Positions 1 to 7,895 are shown, numbered from the stretch's first letter. The stretch: 41,323 nucleotides of DNA from Microcystis aeruginosa LEGE 91341 (GCF_015206885.1 NZ_JADEXY010000017.1:1-41323), one strand, 5' to 3'. Made by a program: numbers and translations. The notes: a model not told the origin generated them from the letters alone.

Positions 1-124
1 TAGGGGAAAAAAATAAATCTATCTGTCGGGTTTCGTCGCTGACTTCTTTGCTGATTTCGACGGTTCCCAGGGGAGAAAGTAATTGTTCAAGGTAATTTTT
101 GGCAAATTGGTCATGGGGTTTCAT
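1..124 (-). CDS. N-terminus of a duplicated PD-(D/E)XK-like nuclease (partial, runs off the window)
   Basis: ATG at 124-122 opens a frame to the window edge. Its 41 residues (MKPHDQF... to ...LFFSP) are identical to the first 41 of the complete gene at 121-981. The start overlaps the stop of that upstream gene as ATGA, so the two are probably translationally coupled. It is therefore the second member of a tandem pair, seen only as its first codons. Whether it is full length or a truncated duplicate cannot be told from here. Confidence 0.7.
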   Translation of the reverse strand, partial: MKPHDQFAKNYLEQLLSPLGTVEISKEVSDETRQIDLFFSP

Positions 125-127
125 GGA
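1..127. repeat. Direct repeat, copy 1 (identical to 858-984)
   Basis: These 127 bases match 858-984 without a mismatch by eye. They hold the start codon and first 41 codons of the duplicated nuclease gene. The match stops a few bases before the ATG on the upstream side. The left limit is the window edge, so the duplication may be longer. Confidence 0.9.
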
Positions 128-981
128 GTTTCTTGAATAGCTTGTCGGACCTGTTCTAAGTCTAAATCCAAAGCTTGAGCGATTTGTTCCACACTTAAAC
201 CCAAAGCAAGCAAACGGGGAATAGATTCCAGTTTAGCCTCTAGTTTTCCTCGCTCTAGTCCTCGCTCTAGTCCCTGTTCTAGTCCTTCCCGTTTAGTTGC
301 TTCCTTCCATTCCTGATAGGTTTGAGATAAAGTCATAAACACCTCTCTATCCTCAGTTTCTAGGATGTTATTTACTTCCATACTAACCCGCCAACTAATC
401 AATAATTCTAGGACATTTTCCCGGAAAGCATTACCTTGAGGTAATTCTAACAATTCTCGCACCGCTTGGTTTTGAGTTTTTCCCCGTCCCAATAATCTTA
501 ACCAGAGAGTCTCAGCAGTCACAGGCAATCGATTAATAGCGATAATTGCCGTGCGATAAAGCGAGGGAAGAAAATAGACTCCTTCTGGCCACTCTGGCTC
601 TAATTTTGCCCCAAATCCTTCTATAACAGTGATACCAGCCGAAGGGGATAAAATCCACAAACGAGGGGCATTGTTTTCATTGTAGCTCTGATTTTCTCGT
701 TTAGCTTGTCTTTGCAGTTCGGCTAAAATCGCCAAAAGTTTCGCTAAACAATTACGAATCTCGCTCCGATTGGGAGGATTGCGATAGGGTTCAATTAAGA
801 CAGTATTAAGGACAATTCTGCCTAATAATCCCAGAGCATCGGGGTTTGGTTCGGGATTAGGGGAAAAAAATAAATCTATCTGTCGGGTTTCGTCGCTGAC
901 TTCTTTGCTGATTTCGACGGTTCCCAGGGGAGAAAGTAATTGTTCAAGGTAATTTTTGGCAAATTGGTCATGGGGTTTCAT
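121..981 (-). CDS. PD-(D/E)XK-like (Rpn-related) nuclease family protein with repeated acidic/basic tail
   Basis: This is a 286-residue protein of a family abundant in Microcystis and other bloom-forming cyanobacteria, related to Rpn/DUF4351-type PD-(D/E)XK proteins. The N-terminal half has a QIDLFF strand (near residue 35) and a following LIEPYRNP element that could hold the acidic active-site residues. Residues about 233-250 are a short GLEQGLERGLERG repeat. The last 40 residues form a helix-turn-helix-like tail (IPRLLALGLSVEQIAQAL) that recurs in the fragment at 7407-7601. It ends in a 4-base ATGA overlap with an identical-start copy. Real nuclease activity is not proven; similar proteins are often annotated as transposase-like or as FliH-like because of the tail. 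Confidence 0.6.
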   Translation of the reverse strand: MKPHDQFAKNYLEQLLSPLGTVEISKEVSDETRQIDLFFSPNPEPNPDALGLLGRIVLNTVLIEPYRNPPNRSEIRNCLAKLLAILAELQRQAKRENQSYNENNAPRLWILSPSAGITVIEGFGAKLEPEWPEGVYFLPSLYRTAIIAINRLPVTAETLWLRLLGRGKTQNQAVRELLELPQGNAFRENVLELLISWRVSMEVNNILETEDREVFMTLSQTYQEWKEATKREGLEQGLERGLERGKLEAKLESIPRLLALGLSVEQIAQALDLDLEQVRQAIQETP

Positions 982-984
982 GGA
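858..984. repeat. Direct repeat, copy 2 (identical to 1-127)
   Basis: Second copy of the 127-base exact repeat, covering the 5' end of the 121-981 gene. The lack of divergence points to a recent duplication or to gene conversion. Confidence 0.9.
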
Positions 985-1021
985 CTGAGCAGTTAATCGA
1001 TAATTCTCAATTGTATAGTTA

Positions 1022-1050
1022 TTAAAAAAGTGGGTTTAAATAACCCACTT
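1022..1050 (-). terminator. Rho-independent terminator after the DUF2949 gene
   Basis: A perfect 9-bp stem (AAGTGGGTT / AACCCACTT, 1028-1036 with 1042-1050) has a 5-base loop. On the minus strand it runs into a T tract (positions 1029-1024). It lies about 110 bases past the stop of the minus-strand gene at 1158-1352. Confidence 0.7.
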
Positions 1051-1157
1051 CTCAGGTGATGATTAGTAGTTTTTGGAATCTGAATTTTCAAATTGTGCCA
1101 GAAACTATGAACAGCCATGGCAATTATTCTCCTTGTCAATAGTGAGAAATTTTAAGA

Positions 1158-1352
1158 TTAGACTACCTCTTCGAGAAAATCATAAATTTTGTCTAATTGT
1201 TCTAAGGTCACTAAACCGTACTGCCAGAGAATCATCGGTAAATGAATTTTATCAGATTGGATCGATCGCTCGGCCATAGCGATCGATTCTTGGGGAAGGG
1301 ACAATTCCTCTTGTAGAAATTGTCGGAATTGGGAATAGGCAATCGTGGACAT
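1158..1352 (-). CDS. DUF2949 family small protein
   Basis: A 64-residue protein with the LPMILWQYGL core that marks DUF2949, a short cyanobacterial family of unknown function. It appears all helical: an N-terminal helix (QFRQFLQEEL), a central SDKIHLP turn, then the conserved core and a C-terminal amphipathic helix ending in FLEEVV. A paralogue of 63 residues lies at 30171-30362 with the same architecture (LPMVLWQYGL). It stands alone and is followed by a clear terminator. I know of no established role for the family. Confidence 0.7.
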   Translation of the reverse strand: MSTIAYSQFRQFLQEELSLPQESIAMAERSIQSDKIHLPMILWQYGLVTLEQLDKIYDFLEEVV

Positions 1353-1715
1353 AGGGGGACTTTTTCCTCAATAGTATATCTAGTAATTTTAACAAAACAC
1401 CACCTGATCGGTTTCAAGGACAGTTAGTCTCGCGAACGTTTTTTCTGTATCTAAGCTATCTCGATGATAGAGAGTGCTTTCCTAAAAATCGCTGGCTCTC
1501 TTAAGATAGTCCCGTTAGATCGAGCAGAATTTTGTCTCTGTTTAATTTATACCAAGGGTGAAGATTATTCAATCTATGATTTAATAGACTATAAAAATCT
1601 TAATCGATATGGTCATATCTTAAACAGTATAAATGCGTAATAGCTTATAATAGCCATACTTATACTTCCAGACAAGGGACACTTTTTATAAGAAAGTTAA
1701 CACCATTTTCAAAAA
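1353..1715. other. Intergenic stretch, no gene seen
   Basis: A 363-base AT-rich gap between two minus-strand genes. The right part (about 1540-1690) must hold the 3' trailer of the DUF192 gene, and the left part the promoter of the DUF2949 gene. I see no convincing ORF, RNA gene or strong inverted repeat. Confidence 0.5.
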
Positions 1716-2243
1716 TCAAGGTCTTGAGATAGACTCAATCTTAATTTTATCCCCTTCTTTCACTCCTAATTCTTTCGCTCGACCCCCAGCTAGTTCGATC
1801 ACTTGATTAACCATGGTGTTTGGACCATAGACAGGACAAGGATCCACAGCACAAGGAGGGACATTAAGCAAAACTGCCTTTACTATACCATCTTTTAGAA
1901 AAATCATGTCTAGAGGAATCGAGACATTTTTCATCCAAAACCGGGCTATCAGAGGTTGTGCAAAGGGAAATAGCATACCGCGATTCTTCTCCAAAGACAA
2001 GCGATACATTAAACCCTTGGCCTGTTGTTCGGGGGTTTGAGCTACTTCTAACTCAATCATCTCACCATTAATATCTGCTTTGGCCGTGATCGGTAATATT
2101 TGCCCTTGATTCTCAGTTGTAATCTGAGCCATCGAACTATTATTACCATTGAGATTAGTCGATTGACAACTCAGCAGCAACAAACCTAAAAATAGTATTA
2201 ACTTGATCTTGAGCATAAATGATTTTTTACCAGTCATCACCAA
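1716..2243 (-). CDS. DUF192 family lipoprotein
   Basis: A 175-residue protein with an N-terminal lipoprotein signal: positive residues, a hydrophobic run and a LLLLSC lipobox with Cys near residue 26. The rest matches DUF192: the ELAQTPEQQAKGLMYR-like start (here LEVAQTPEQQAKGLMYR), FWMKNVSIPLDMIF, and the end motif in which VIELAGGRAKELGVKEGD appears. DUF192 proteins are small secreted or membrane-anchored beta-barrels of unknown function. The start is uncertain: ATG at 2216 (MLKIKL) also leaves a good signal peptide. Confidence 0.85.
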   Translation of the reverse strand: MVMTGKKSFMLKIKLILFLGLLLLSCQSTNLNGNNSSMAQITTENQGQILPITAKADINGEMIELEVAQTPEQQAKGLMYRLSLEKNRGMLFPFAQPLIARFWMKNVSIPLDMIFLKDGIVKAVLLNVPPCAVDPCPVYGPNTMVNQVIELAGGRAKELGVKEGDKIKIESISRP

Positions 2244-2543
2244 TAGTTATCAATACTTAATTTTCCTAGGATAAGTGAAGAATTAAGCAGATAAGACATT
2301 AACACAAAGTGGCGACGGCAAATATAAAGATAGTATTAAAAATATCTAGCATGGGGGTGAGTTTACTTCCTTGCTTGAGCAGAGGGACAGAATTACTAGA
2401 ACATATATACTAGGAAAATTCTCAAATTTATTGGCCGATTTTCCCCCTCAATTTTGCCCCAGTCCGGCTGCAGTCGATCGCCTTCGTAGGTTAAAATACC
2501 ATTGATCTGTTGATCGATTATTGTAGGCTCAGGAGCAATCACC

Positions 2544-2657
2544 ATGACCGCAGAAAGTATGTTATTTAACGGGCCGATCGTGGCGATCGTTCTCGTCCTC
2601 GTCGGATTAGCTTGGGGTTTTCTCCTCCTCAAAATCCAAGGTGGAGAAGCGGAATAG
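2544..2657 (+). CDS. petM: Cytochrome b6-f complex subunit 7 (PetM)
   Basis: A 37-residue protein beginning [10 protein letters not shown] and ending KIQGGEAE, too short for most ORF callers. One transmembrane helix covers about residues 11-29 ([18 protein letters not shown]). This matches the cyanobacterial PetM subunit, a small single-helix component at the edge of the thylakoid cytochrome b6-f complex. It lies 104 bases upstream of a photosystem II assembly gene on the same strand, though nothing shows they are co-transcribed. Confidence 0.93.
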   Translation: MTAESMLFNGPIVAIVLVLVGLAWGFLLLKIQGGEAE

Positions 2658-2761
2658 CCTGTTTTTCGGTTCATGGTTACTTTATTAGTAATCATGAACT
2701 ATTTTTTCTGATCAAAAGTAATTAAGAGAAAATCAATAACTCAAATCTTATACCCACACCT

Positions 2762-3121
2762 ATGACCACTCCCACGATCGAGTTTTTTGTCGGTTTATCA
2801 GAAGAATTAAGCGGTGTTAGTCTCCGCAAAAATAAAAATACCGGGATTCGCAATGTCCTGATGACTTTTAAAACCCTGAAAGCGATCGAACGTTTCCAAA
2901 GTTTCACCACCCAGACCTACGGCGATCTCCGTCTCACCGATGAGGAAGGAGTGATTACAGTTATCCCCAACTCGACTAAGTTTATTTTTGGAGGAGATGA
3001 AGGGGATGAAATTCAACGGGTAGAATGTGGTTTTGAAATCACCGATGAACACTGGGAGCGTTTTATGCGCTTTATGAATCGTTATGCAGCCGCTAACGGG
3101 ATGGGGTATCAGGATAAGTGA
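2762..3121 (+). CDS. psb28: Photosystem II assembly protein of the Psb28 family (Psb28-2-like)
   Basis: A 119-residue soluble protein. The C-terminal signature WERFMRFMNRYA is the strongest match to Psb28, together with the central block DEEGVITVIPNSTKFIFG. The N-terminus (IEFFVGLSEE..GVSLRKNKN) corresponds to the family's beta-strand start but differs from the main Psb28 (usually RGxxEExxPDVRLTR). This suggests the second paralogue, Psb28-2. Psb28 proteins bind the cytoplasmic face of photosystem II intermediates, near CP47 and the Q sites, during assembly and repair. Paralogue assignment rests on memory of family sequences. Confidence 0.8.
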   Translation: MTTPTIEFFVGLSEELSGVSLRKNKNTGIRNVLMTFKTLKAIERFQSFTTQTYGDLRLTDEEGVITVIPNSTKFIFGGDEGDEIQRVECGFEITDEHWERFMRFMNRYAAANGMGYQDK

Positions 3122-3135
3122 AAAGACAGGACTGG

Positions 3136-3231
3136 GAATTATGAATTATGAATTATGAATTGGGGGGTGGTAAGAATAAATAAAATAATCTCCTGACTCC
3201 TGACGACCGACTCCTGACTCCTGAACATTGA
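3136..3231. repeat. Short tandem intergenic repeats
   Basis: At 3136-3161 a 7-base unit (ATGAATT) repeats three times in tandem. At about 3192-3224 a second pattern of CTCCTGA/GACTCCTGA words repeats. Such short tandem repeats are common between genes in filamentous and colonial cyanobacteria; no function is implied. Confidence 0.7.
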
Positions 3232-3283
3232 ACTCTGATAGCTAAAAACCAGCTAAAATAAGGATAAATTTAGTCAAGAAACC

Positions 3284-4231
3284 ATGAAAATAGCGATTAC
3301 TGGGGCGACGGGATTTGTGGGTAGTCGATTAGTGGTCAAACTCCATGATCGCGGCGATGATATCCTAATTTTGACTCGCAATCCCGATAAAGCCCGAAGA
3401 ATGTACCCAAAGTCAATCTATCCTAAGATAGAGATTATCCCTTATATCGCCACAGAATCGGGGGATTGGCAAAAAGAGATTTCCGGATGTGACGCGGTGG
3501 TTAATCTAGCGGGAGAACCGATTTCGGAACGCTGGACCGGTGAAACAAAACAGGCAATCGTCGCTAGTCGGCAAATCGGCACCGAGAAAATTGTCGAGGC
3601 GATCTCGCGTAGCGAGCGCGTTGCGACCGCACTTGCTGCCCAGAAACCGAAAGTTTTAATTAACTCCTCGGCGATCGGTTACTATGGAACCAGTGAAACC
3701 GCTAGTTTTGACGAAAATAGCCCTCCCGGTGGCGATTTTCTGGCGGATGTCTGTAAAAAGTGGGAAACAGCAGCCCAAAAAGTGAAAGATTACGGCACTC
3801 GTTTAGTCATTCTTCGCACCGGTATTGTTTTAGGCAATGGGGGTGCTTTAGGGAAAATGATCCCACCCTTCAAACTTTTTGCCGGCGGTCCGATTGGCAG
3901 CGGTCGTCAGTGGTTTTCTTGGATTCATCGGGATGATTTAATTAATTTAATTATCTATTGTCTCGATCGCCCAGAAATTAACGGTACTTTCAACGCTACT
4001 GCACCCAATCCCGTCCGCATGAAAGAATTCTGTCAGATATTAGGGGAAGTAATGAAGCGTCCTTCTTGGTTGCCAGTGCCGGATTTTGCCCTCGAAATTC
4101 TCTTGGGAGAAGGAGCAAAAATCGTCTTAGAAGGTCAAGAAGTGCTGCCAAAAGCCACCCAAGCGATCGGTTTTGACTATCGTTATCCTAATCTAGAAGC
4201 GGCCTTAGAGGAAATTGTCCCGAAAATGTAG
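3284..4231 (+). CDS. TIGR01777-family NAD(P)-binding oxidoreductase (ThyD/SulA-like)
   Basis: A 315-residue atypical short-chain dehydrogenase. The N-terminal [10 protein letters not shown] is the Rossmann dinucleotide loop. VVNLAGEPI is the family's signature, followed by [12 protein letters not shown], and the C-terminal third ([18 protein letters not shown]) matches TIGR01777 (YfcH/SDR39U1). In cyanobacteria and plants the homologue, called ThyD or SulA/GC1, is linked to thylakoid or plastid division phenotypes; the substrate is unknown. Residues about 107-117 ([11 protein letters not shown]) look like an insertion relative to typical members, encoded by a GC-rich palindromic stretch. Confidence 0.8.
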   Translation: MKIAITGATGFVGSRLVVKLHDRGDDILILTRNPDKARRMYPKSIYPKIEIIPYIATESGDWQKEISGCDAVVNLAGEPISERWTGETKQAIVASRQIGTEKIVEAISRSERVATALAAQKPKVLINSSAIGYYGTSETASFDENSPPGGDFLADVCKKWETAAQKVKDYGTRLVILRTGIVLGNGGALGKMIPPFKLFAGGPIGSGRQWFSWIHRDDLINLIIYCLDRPEINGTFNATAPNPVRMKEFCQILGEVMKRPSWLPVPDFALEILLGEGAKIVLEGQEVLPKATQAIGFDYRYPNLEAALEEIVPKM

Positions 4232-4266
4232 AAATCTGATAAACTAGCGGGCCGAATGCTCTCAAT

Positions 4267-4992
4267 CTATTTTTCACTCCAGACGGGATGGGAGAATAAA
4301 GAGGCAGCCACTCTCACCCCGCGCAGTTGATTTAACAGGGGTAAATGACCCACGGGAGCGCTTAAATCCCAGATAAATTCCTGCGGGTATTTTGTCCAAT
4401 TATTGCCATTTTTCCAGCCAATTTTCGGCCAGAGTTTCGGGAAATCTTGACCGACACCGAGCCATAATTTGCGCTGCACCGACCAACCGAATTTTCCTTC
4501 CGAATGAACTAACCAAAGATAATCAATAGTCTGAATATCCACACCGGGGAAAGCTTCTACTTCCGTAAAATAGACCCATTTCCTCTGTATTGCTCCTTCT
4601 CCTGCTAATTCACAGAGTTTTTGACGGGTGAGACTATCGGCAGTTTGAAAATCCTGTTTAGCCAATAATTCCTGTAAAAGTCGATAATCGATACCCTTAG
4701 CACTGTCTAGGGGAACAACACCCGTGGGGAAATAATTAGCTAAAAATTCCTTGCTCTGAGTGCTATTATCTTGGTATAGCAATTGATAGGCCTTACCTGT
4801 CACCAGATTAACAGGAGTGGGGCGCTGGGCTAATAAAAAATCTCTCAACACAGTTAGGCCACCTTCCCCGGCCCCGGCTAATTGTGTCAGAATCTGTAAT
4901 TGGTTTTTCGGCGACTCGGTGGCTAATTGACTCATCTTACGGGTGATATCCTCGCTCTGTTCTTCTACTAACACGCCATTCTGGTCAGTCAT
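4267..4992 (-). CDS. gun4: Tetrapyrrole-binding protein GUN4
   Basis: A 241-residue protein. The N-terminal helical bundle (residues about 15-90, QLQILTQLAGAGEGGLTVLRDFL) precedes the GUN4 core (about 100-235): DYRLLQELLAKQDFQTAD, a WVYFTEVEAFPGVD loop, and PVGHLPLLNQLRG near the end. GUN4 binds protoporphyrin IX and Mg-protoporphyrin and stimulates the ChlH subunit of magnesium chelatase in chlorophyll synthesis. Cyanobacteria also use GUN4 domains in kinase-linked regulators. This one has no extra domain and its length matches the stand-alone Synechocystis protein, so it is probably the true chelatase cofactor. Confidence 0.92.
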   Translation of the reverse strand: MTDQNGVLVEEQSEDITRKMSQLATESPKNQLQILTQLAGAGEGGLTVLRDFLLAQRPTPVNLVTGKAYQLLYQDNSTQSKEFLANYFPTGVVPLDSAKGIDYRLLQELLAKQDFQTADSLTRQKLCELAGEGAIQRKWVYFTEVEAFPGVDIQTIDYLWLVHSEGKFGWSVQRKLWLGVGQDFPKLWPKIGWKNGNNWTKYPQEFIWDLSAPVGHLPLLNQLRGVRVAASLFSHPVWSEK

Positions 4993-5154
4993 ATCATCAC
5001 TTTTAAGACCACTCCTTCAATACTATTACCACTTTTTCGGGGTCGCTGCTCGATTTTTTCCTGAAAAAAAAGGGATTTTTAGCGGGTGGTTGATCGTACA
5101 GTGAATAACCAGTTCAAACCATAACGGTACAAACGTGATACCAAATTGTCATTC

Positions 5155-5182
5155 TAACCCGCGTTGGGTAACAGGCGGGTTA
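5155..5182. other. Inverted repeat, possible hairpin
   Basis: TAACCCGC (5155-5162) and GCGGGTTA (5175-5182) form a perfect 8-bp stem around a 12-base loop that contains a smaller GTT/AAC pairing. It lies in the roughly 330-base gap between gun4 and the Uma2 remnant. No T run follows on either strand, so it is not an obvious terminator. No gene is seen in the gap. Confidence 0.4.
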
Positions 5183-5321
5183 TGGAAGAAAAGAACCGAT
5201 CAACCTGAGACTCAATCTCAAAATAGACAGACAAAGCAGCTCTACTCTGAGCGGTAATCTCAAAACAACTCCGAGAGCGAACAGGATAAGAACTAATACA
5301 CCGAATCAACCCCCGATACTC

Positions 5322-5951
5322 TCAATCATGTGCCGTTAGATAGCGATTTCCTGACTGGTTATACCAGTATAACCATTTCCGATACCAAGCAATATGTTCT
5401 CCTTTTTCGTAACCTAGCGCCAAGGCAATTTCAGGCAGCCAAACTCGATTATTCTCACTCTCTAGAAGTTCATATTTTCCTGAGACTAATTTATATACTT
5501 CTAATCTTTGTCTGTTTTTAAATCTTCCCCTTCTGCCACTGAAAGGATTGTATATTACATAATACAGAATCCCCAAGCTTTGGTAATTTAAGAATTTTTC
5601 CTCATATTCACTATTATATTTTTCAGAAATTACCTCTAAAAACAAAATCGGCAAGATATACTTTTCTCCCTACAAAACATAGTTTAACCGACCTCTTTCT
5701 CTCGTATTATGGTTGACTTCAAAGGCTAAGAAACCATGAGTTGGAACGAACCACAAAGACACAAAGGACACAAAGATTGATCGATCATATTGTAAGTTAA
5801 ACTTATCACACAGAACCTAGAAGAGCCATAAACTTAGCAGTAGATTGGCAATATCGTTTTGTAACTGATTGTCCAATGGATTTTCGTCGGAAGAGGGCAA
5901 TTCTTCGGCACTGGGAAGAGGGCGATTTTTGTCATAGATTAGGTTAACCAT
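5322..5951 (-). pseudogene. Uma2-family endonuclease, broken by internal deletion
   Basis: Two pieces of one gene are visible. The 5' piece (5951-5817) encodes 44 residues starting MVNLIYDKNRPLPSAEELPS, then DNQLQNDIANLLLSL, a typical Uma2 (DUF820) N-terminus, and stops. The 3' piece (5654-5322) encodes 110 residues from ILFLEVISEKYNSEYEEKF, the conserved strand and helix after the catalytic region, to a C-terminal tail. About 100 residues of the PD-(D/E)XK core are missing. The 160 bases between are unrelated and contain CACAAAGACACAAAGG-type repeats. The 3' piece has only a TTG as possible start. An intact Uma2 gene is at 21343-22089. Confidence 0.75.
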
Positions 5952-6012
5952 AGCTCTGGTAAGCACAGAGTTTATCCAACAAGGTTTTTAAATTTATTCA
6001 GTCAGCCCTATT

Positions 6013-6300
6013 TTAATGATCGCTGCCGTTTTCCTGTACCGATCCTAACTGTTGACGCACATCATCGATCGCTAGATTTAACTGGGCAATTTTATCTTCT
6101 AAACTGCGGCGGGCCATTTCCATACCTTCCTCTGGAGTCAAGCGCCCATTGCGGATCTCCTCCAAAAAAGACTGATTGTCAGCAGCTGCTAAACCGCGAC
6201 GGCTGCGATTAGCCAACACTGTTCCCAAAACACCGCCCACTAAACCACCGACAATCGCACCGGCTAAAAAACCGCCCGCAAACCCATCTCGCTGACTCAT
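6013..6300 (-). CDS. Small glycine-zipper membrane protein
   Basis: A 95-residue protein. Residues about 7-30 (GFAGGFLAGAIVGGLVGGVL) form a glycine-zipper transmembrane segment. The remainder is a charged, helical, probably coiled-coil tail (LEEIRNGRLTPEEGMEMARRSLEDKIAQL). The pattern resembles YtxH-like gas-vesicle or envelope proteins, but I cannot assign a family with confidence. The 5' end lies 14 bases beyond the stop of upp on the same strand, so the two are likely one transcript. Function unknown. Confidence 0.7.
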   Translation of the reverse strand: MSQRDGFAGGFLAGAIVGGLVGGVLGTVLANRSRRGLAAADNQSFLEEIRNGRLTPEEGMEMARRSLEDKIAQLNLAIDDVRQQLGSVQENGSDH

Positions 6301-6314
6301 AATCCGTTTTTCTC

Positions 6315-6968
6315 CTAATAGGTTCCAAAAGCTCGATCGCCGGCATCGCCCAACCCCGGCACGATGTAACCGCGGCTATTTAGTCCTTCATCGATAATAG
6401 CCGTATAGATGTTCAAGCTGGGATAATTTTGACTCAATTTCTGTAAAGCCGGCGGGGCAGCCACCACGGAAATCACGCGAATTAGGGCAGGATCAACGCC
6501 TCTGCTGGTAATTTCTGCCATTGCCGTTGAAATTGATCCCCCCGTGGCTAACATCGGTTCAAGAATTAACACTCTCGTGGCTGGATCAAAACTAGCTGGT
6601 AATTTATTTAAATAACAACTCGCCTCTAGGGTTTCCTCGTTTCTGGCTAAACCGAGATGATAGGTACTAGCTAGGGGTAAAAGACTTTGCGCCCCTTCCA
6701 ACAGGGCTAATCCTGCGCGTAAAATCGGGACTACGGCCATCGGTACGCTAGGATCGATAAAAGTAGCCGGACATTCCGCTAGAGGGGTTTTAACGCTAGT
6801 TTCCAGCGTCGGCAACCATTGCCGGGCTGCTTCGTAGGTTAACCAGCGCCCTAGTTCCGTCATCGCTGTTTTAAATAGTACCGAGGGGGTATTTTGATCG
6901 CGGGCGATCGCCAGCCAATGCTTAACCAGAGGATGTTCGGGAACATAGACGCGCAGTTGTAAAACCAT
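6315..6968 (-). CDS. upp: Uracil phosphoribosyltransferase
   Basis: A 217-residue type I phosphoribosyltransferase that turns uracil and PRPP into UMP in the pyrimidine salvage pathway. The PRPP-binding loop LILEPMLATGGS (about residues 135-146) and the uracil-binding C-terminus GYIVPGLGDAGDRAFGT are both present. VPILRAGLALLEG is the conserved middle motif. I place the start at ATG 6968 (MVLQLRVYVPEHPLVKHW), which matches family N-termini. An upstream in-frame start at 7070 would add 34 residues with no family counterpart. It is followed within 14 bases by the glycine-zipper gene. Confidence 0.9.
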   Translation of the reverse strand: MVLQLRVYVPEHPLVKHWLAIARDQNTPSVLFKTAMTELGRWLTYEAARQWLPTLETSVKTPLAECPATFIDPSVPMAVVPILRAGLALLEGAQSLLPLASTYHLGLARNEETLEASCYLNKLPASFDPATRVLILEPMLATGGSISTAMAEITSRGVDPALIRVISVVAAPPALQKLSQNYPSLNIYTAIIDEGLNSRGYIVPGLGDAGDRAFGTY

Positions 6969-7123
6969 GAAAACACTAGAACTCGATCGAGGGCTAAACT
7001 TTATCTTAAGCCAAAAAGCCATCAGTCCGGAATTAGTTATCAGTTTCTGAAGCCAAGGGGCGACAGGCACTCGTGCAAAAGAAAGAGTCTGGCAATTCTC
7101 CTACCTAAAAAGAAGGGTTAAAA

Positions 7124-7360
7124 CTAAGTAGGTAGGTATTGAAAACTTTCAGATCCCCCCTATCCATTAGTCAGATCTTTCTTAACAAAAAGAGAAGAAA
7201 TTTAAAAAAAGGGAAAACGATTGATAGGTATAGTTTTGAAATAAGAAATCAAGGTGGAGGTAAGCAAAAAAAATGGAGAAATGGGCAGCCCAAGAATTAC
7301 AGTATGCAGACCTAGGGGACACCAGAAGAAAGAGGCTCTTCGTTACCTGGTATGATTCGA
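7124..7360 (+). mobile_element. 5' fragment of an IS4-type insertion sequence
   Basis: At 7273 an ATG opens MEKWAAQELQYADLGDTRR, a close match to the N-terminal DNA-binding segment of IS4/Tn5-type transposases. The reading frame runs only to about residue 45. Upstream, 7124-7160 (CTAAGTAGGTAGGTATT followed by GATCCCCCC) resembles 11193-11229 in base sequence and is probably the element's outer end. The rest of the transposase and the other end are missing, so the copy is dead. The right limit is approximate. Confidence 0.6.
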
Positions 7361-7406
7361 TAAGGGGGTATAAATCGACTAAATCCTTAGAAAGGAGATA
7401 GAAGCG

Positions 7407-7601
7407 ATGTTTAGTTTAAGCGATTTAAAACAAACTAAAGTGTATCAGGAAGCTTTAGAGGAAGGTAGAGAGGAAGGCGAATTAGCGGCAAAATTAGCCT
7501 CTATTCCTCGTTTATTGGCATTAGGATTGAACTTTGAACAGATAGCACAAGCTTTAGAATTAGAGATCGAACAGGTTGGACAAGCAACTCAAAGGGAATA
7601 G
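7407..7601 (+). pseudogene. C-terminal remnant of a PD-(D/E)XK/Rpn-type protein
   Basis: Only 64 residues remain. The start (FSLSDLKQTKVYQEALEEG) is what usually follows the nuclease domain in Rpn/DUF4351 proteins. The last 40 residues (IPRLLALGLNFEQIAQAL) closely resemble the tail of the gene at 121-981. The catalytic part is absent. An AAAGGAG sequence sits about 11 bases before the ATG, so a short peptide could still be made. It lies just downstream of the IS4 fragment. Confidence 0.6.
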
Positions 7602-7659
7602 GAAAAGTTCAATGCGATCGCACTAAGGTTAGATAGCGTATCATGCTAAACGACTTTTG

Positions 7660-7746
7660 TACTAAATCCGCTTATTAAAAACTGATTATTTATTCTCCGT
7701 TTTGCCTCTTGCATGAGTGCCTGTCCTGATGTGTAGCCTATACTCA
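7660..7746. repeat. Truncated MITE-like repeat, related to 15155-15251
   Basis: The sequence starts TACTAAATCCG, passes ACTGATTATTTATT and TTTTGCCTCTTGCAT, and ends at CCTATACTCA. This order matches the reverse complement of 15155-15251, but the outer end beyond CCTATACTCA is missing. It carries no coding sequence. Confidence 0.6.
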
Positions 7747-7862
7747 CTGGGGAGATACAGTAGGTAGGGTGCGTTAGGAGCACGACAATATTATTTAATT
7801 TACATCAATTACATACGCGACGTAACGCACCAATATTATCCTAAATCCGTTGAGTAACCCAC

Positions 7863-7895
7863 AGAAAACGGGTTTCTCGGAGAAACCCGTTTTCT
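7863..7895. other. Strong hairpin: 15-bp perfect inverted repeat
   Basis: AGAAAACGGGTTTCT (7863-7877) and its exact reverse complement (7881-7895) are separated by CGG. It lies between repeat debris and the terminator of the FGE-fold gene. No T run follows on either strand, so I leave the role open. Confidence 0.6.

Noticed and set aside
2396-2545. Minus-strand frame upstream of petM (ending near 2396)
   Set aside because: It overlaps the petM start on the opposite strand, has no family resemblance, and that region is better explained as the petM leader.
5155-5182. Structured RNA or riboswitch after gun4
   Set aside because: Only one 8-bp hairpin is visible and I recognise no conserved RNA family there.
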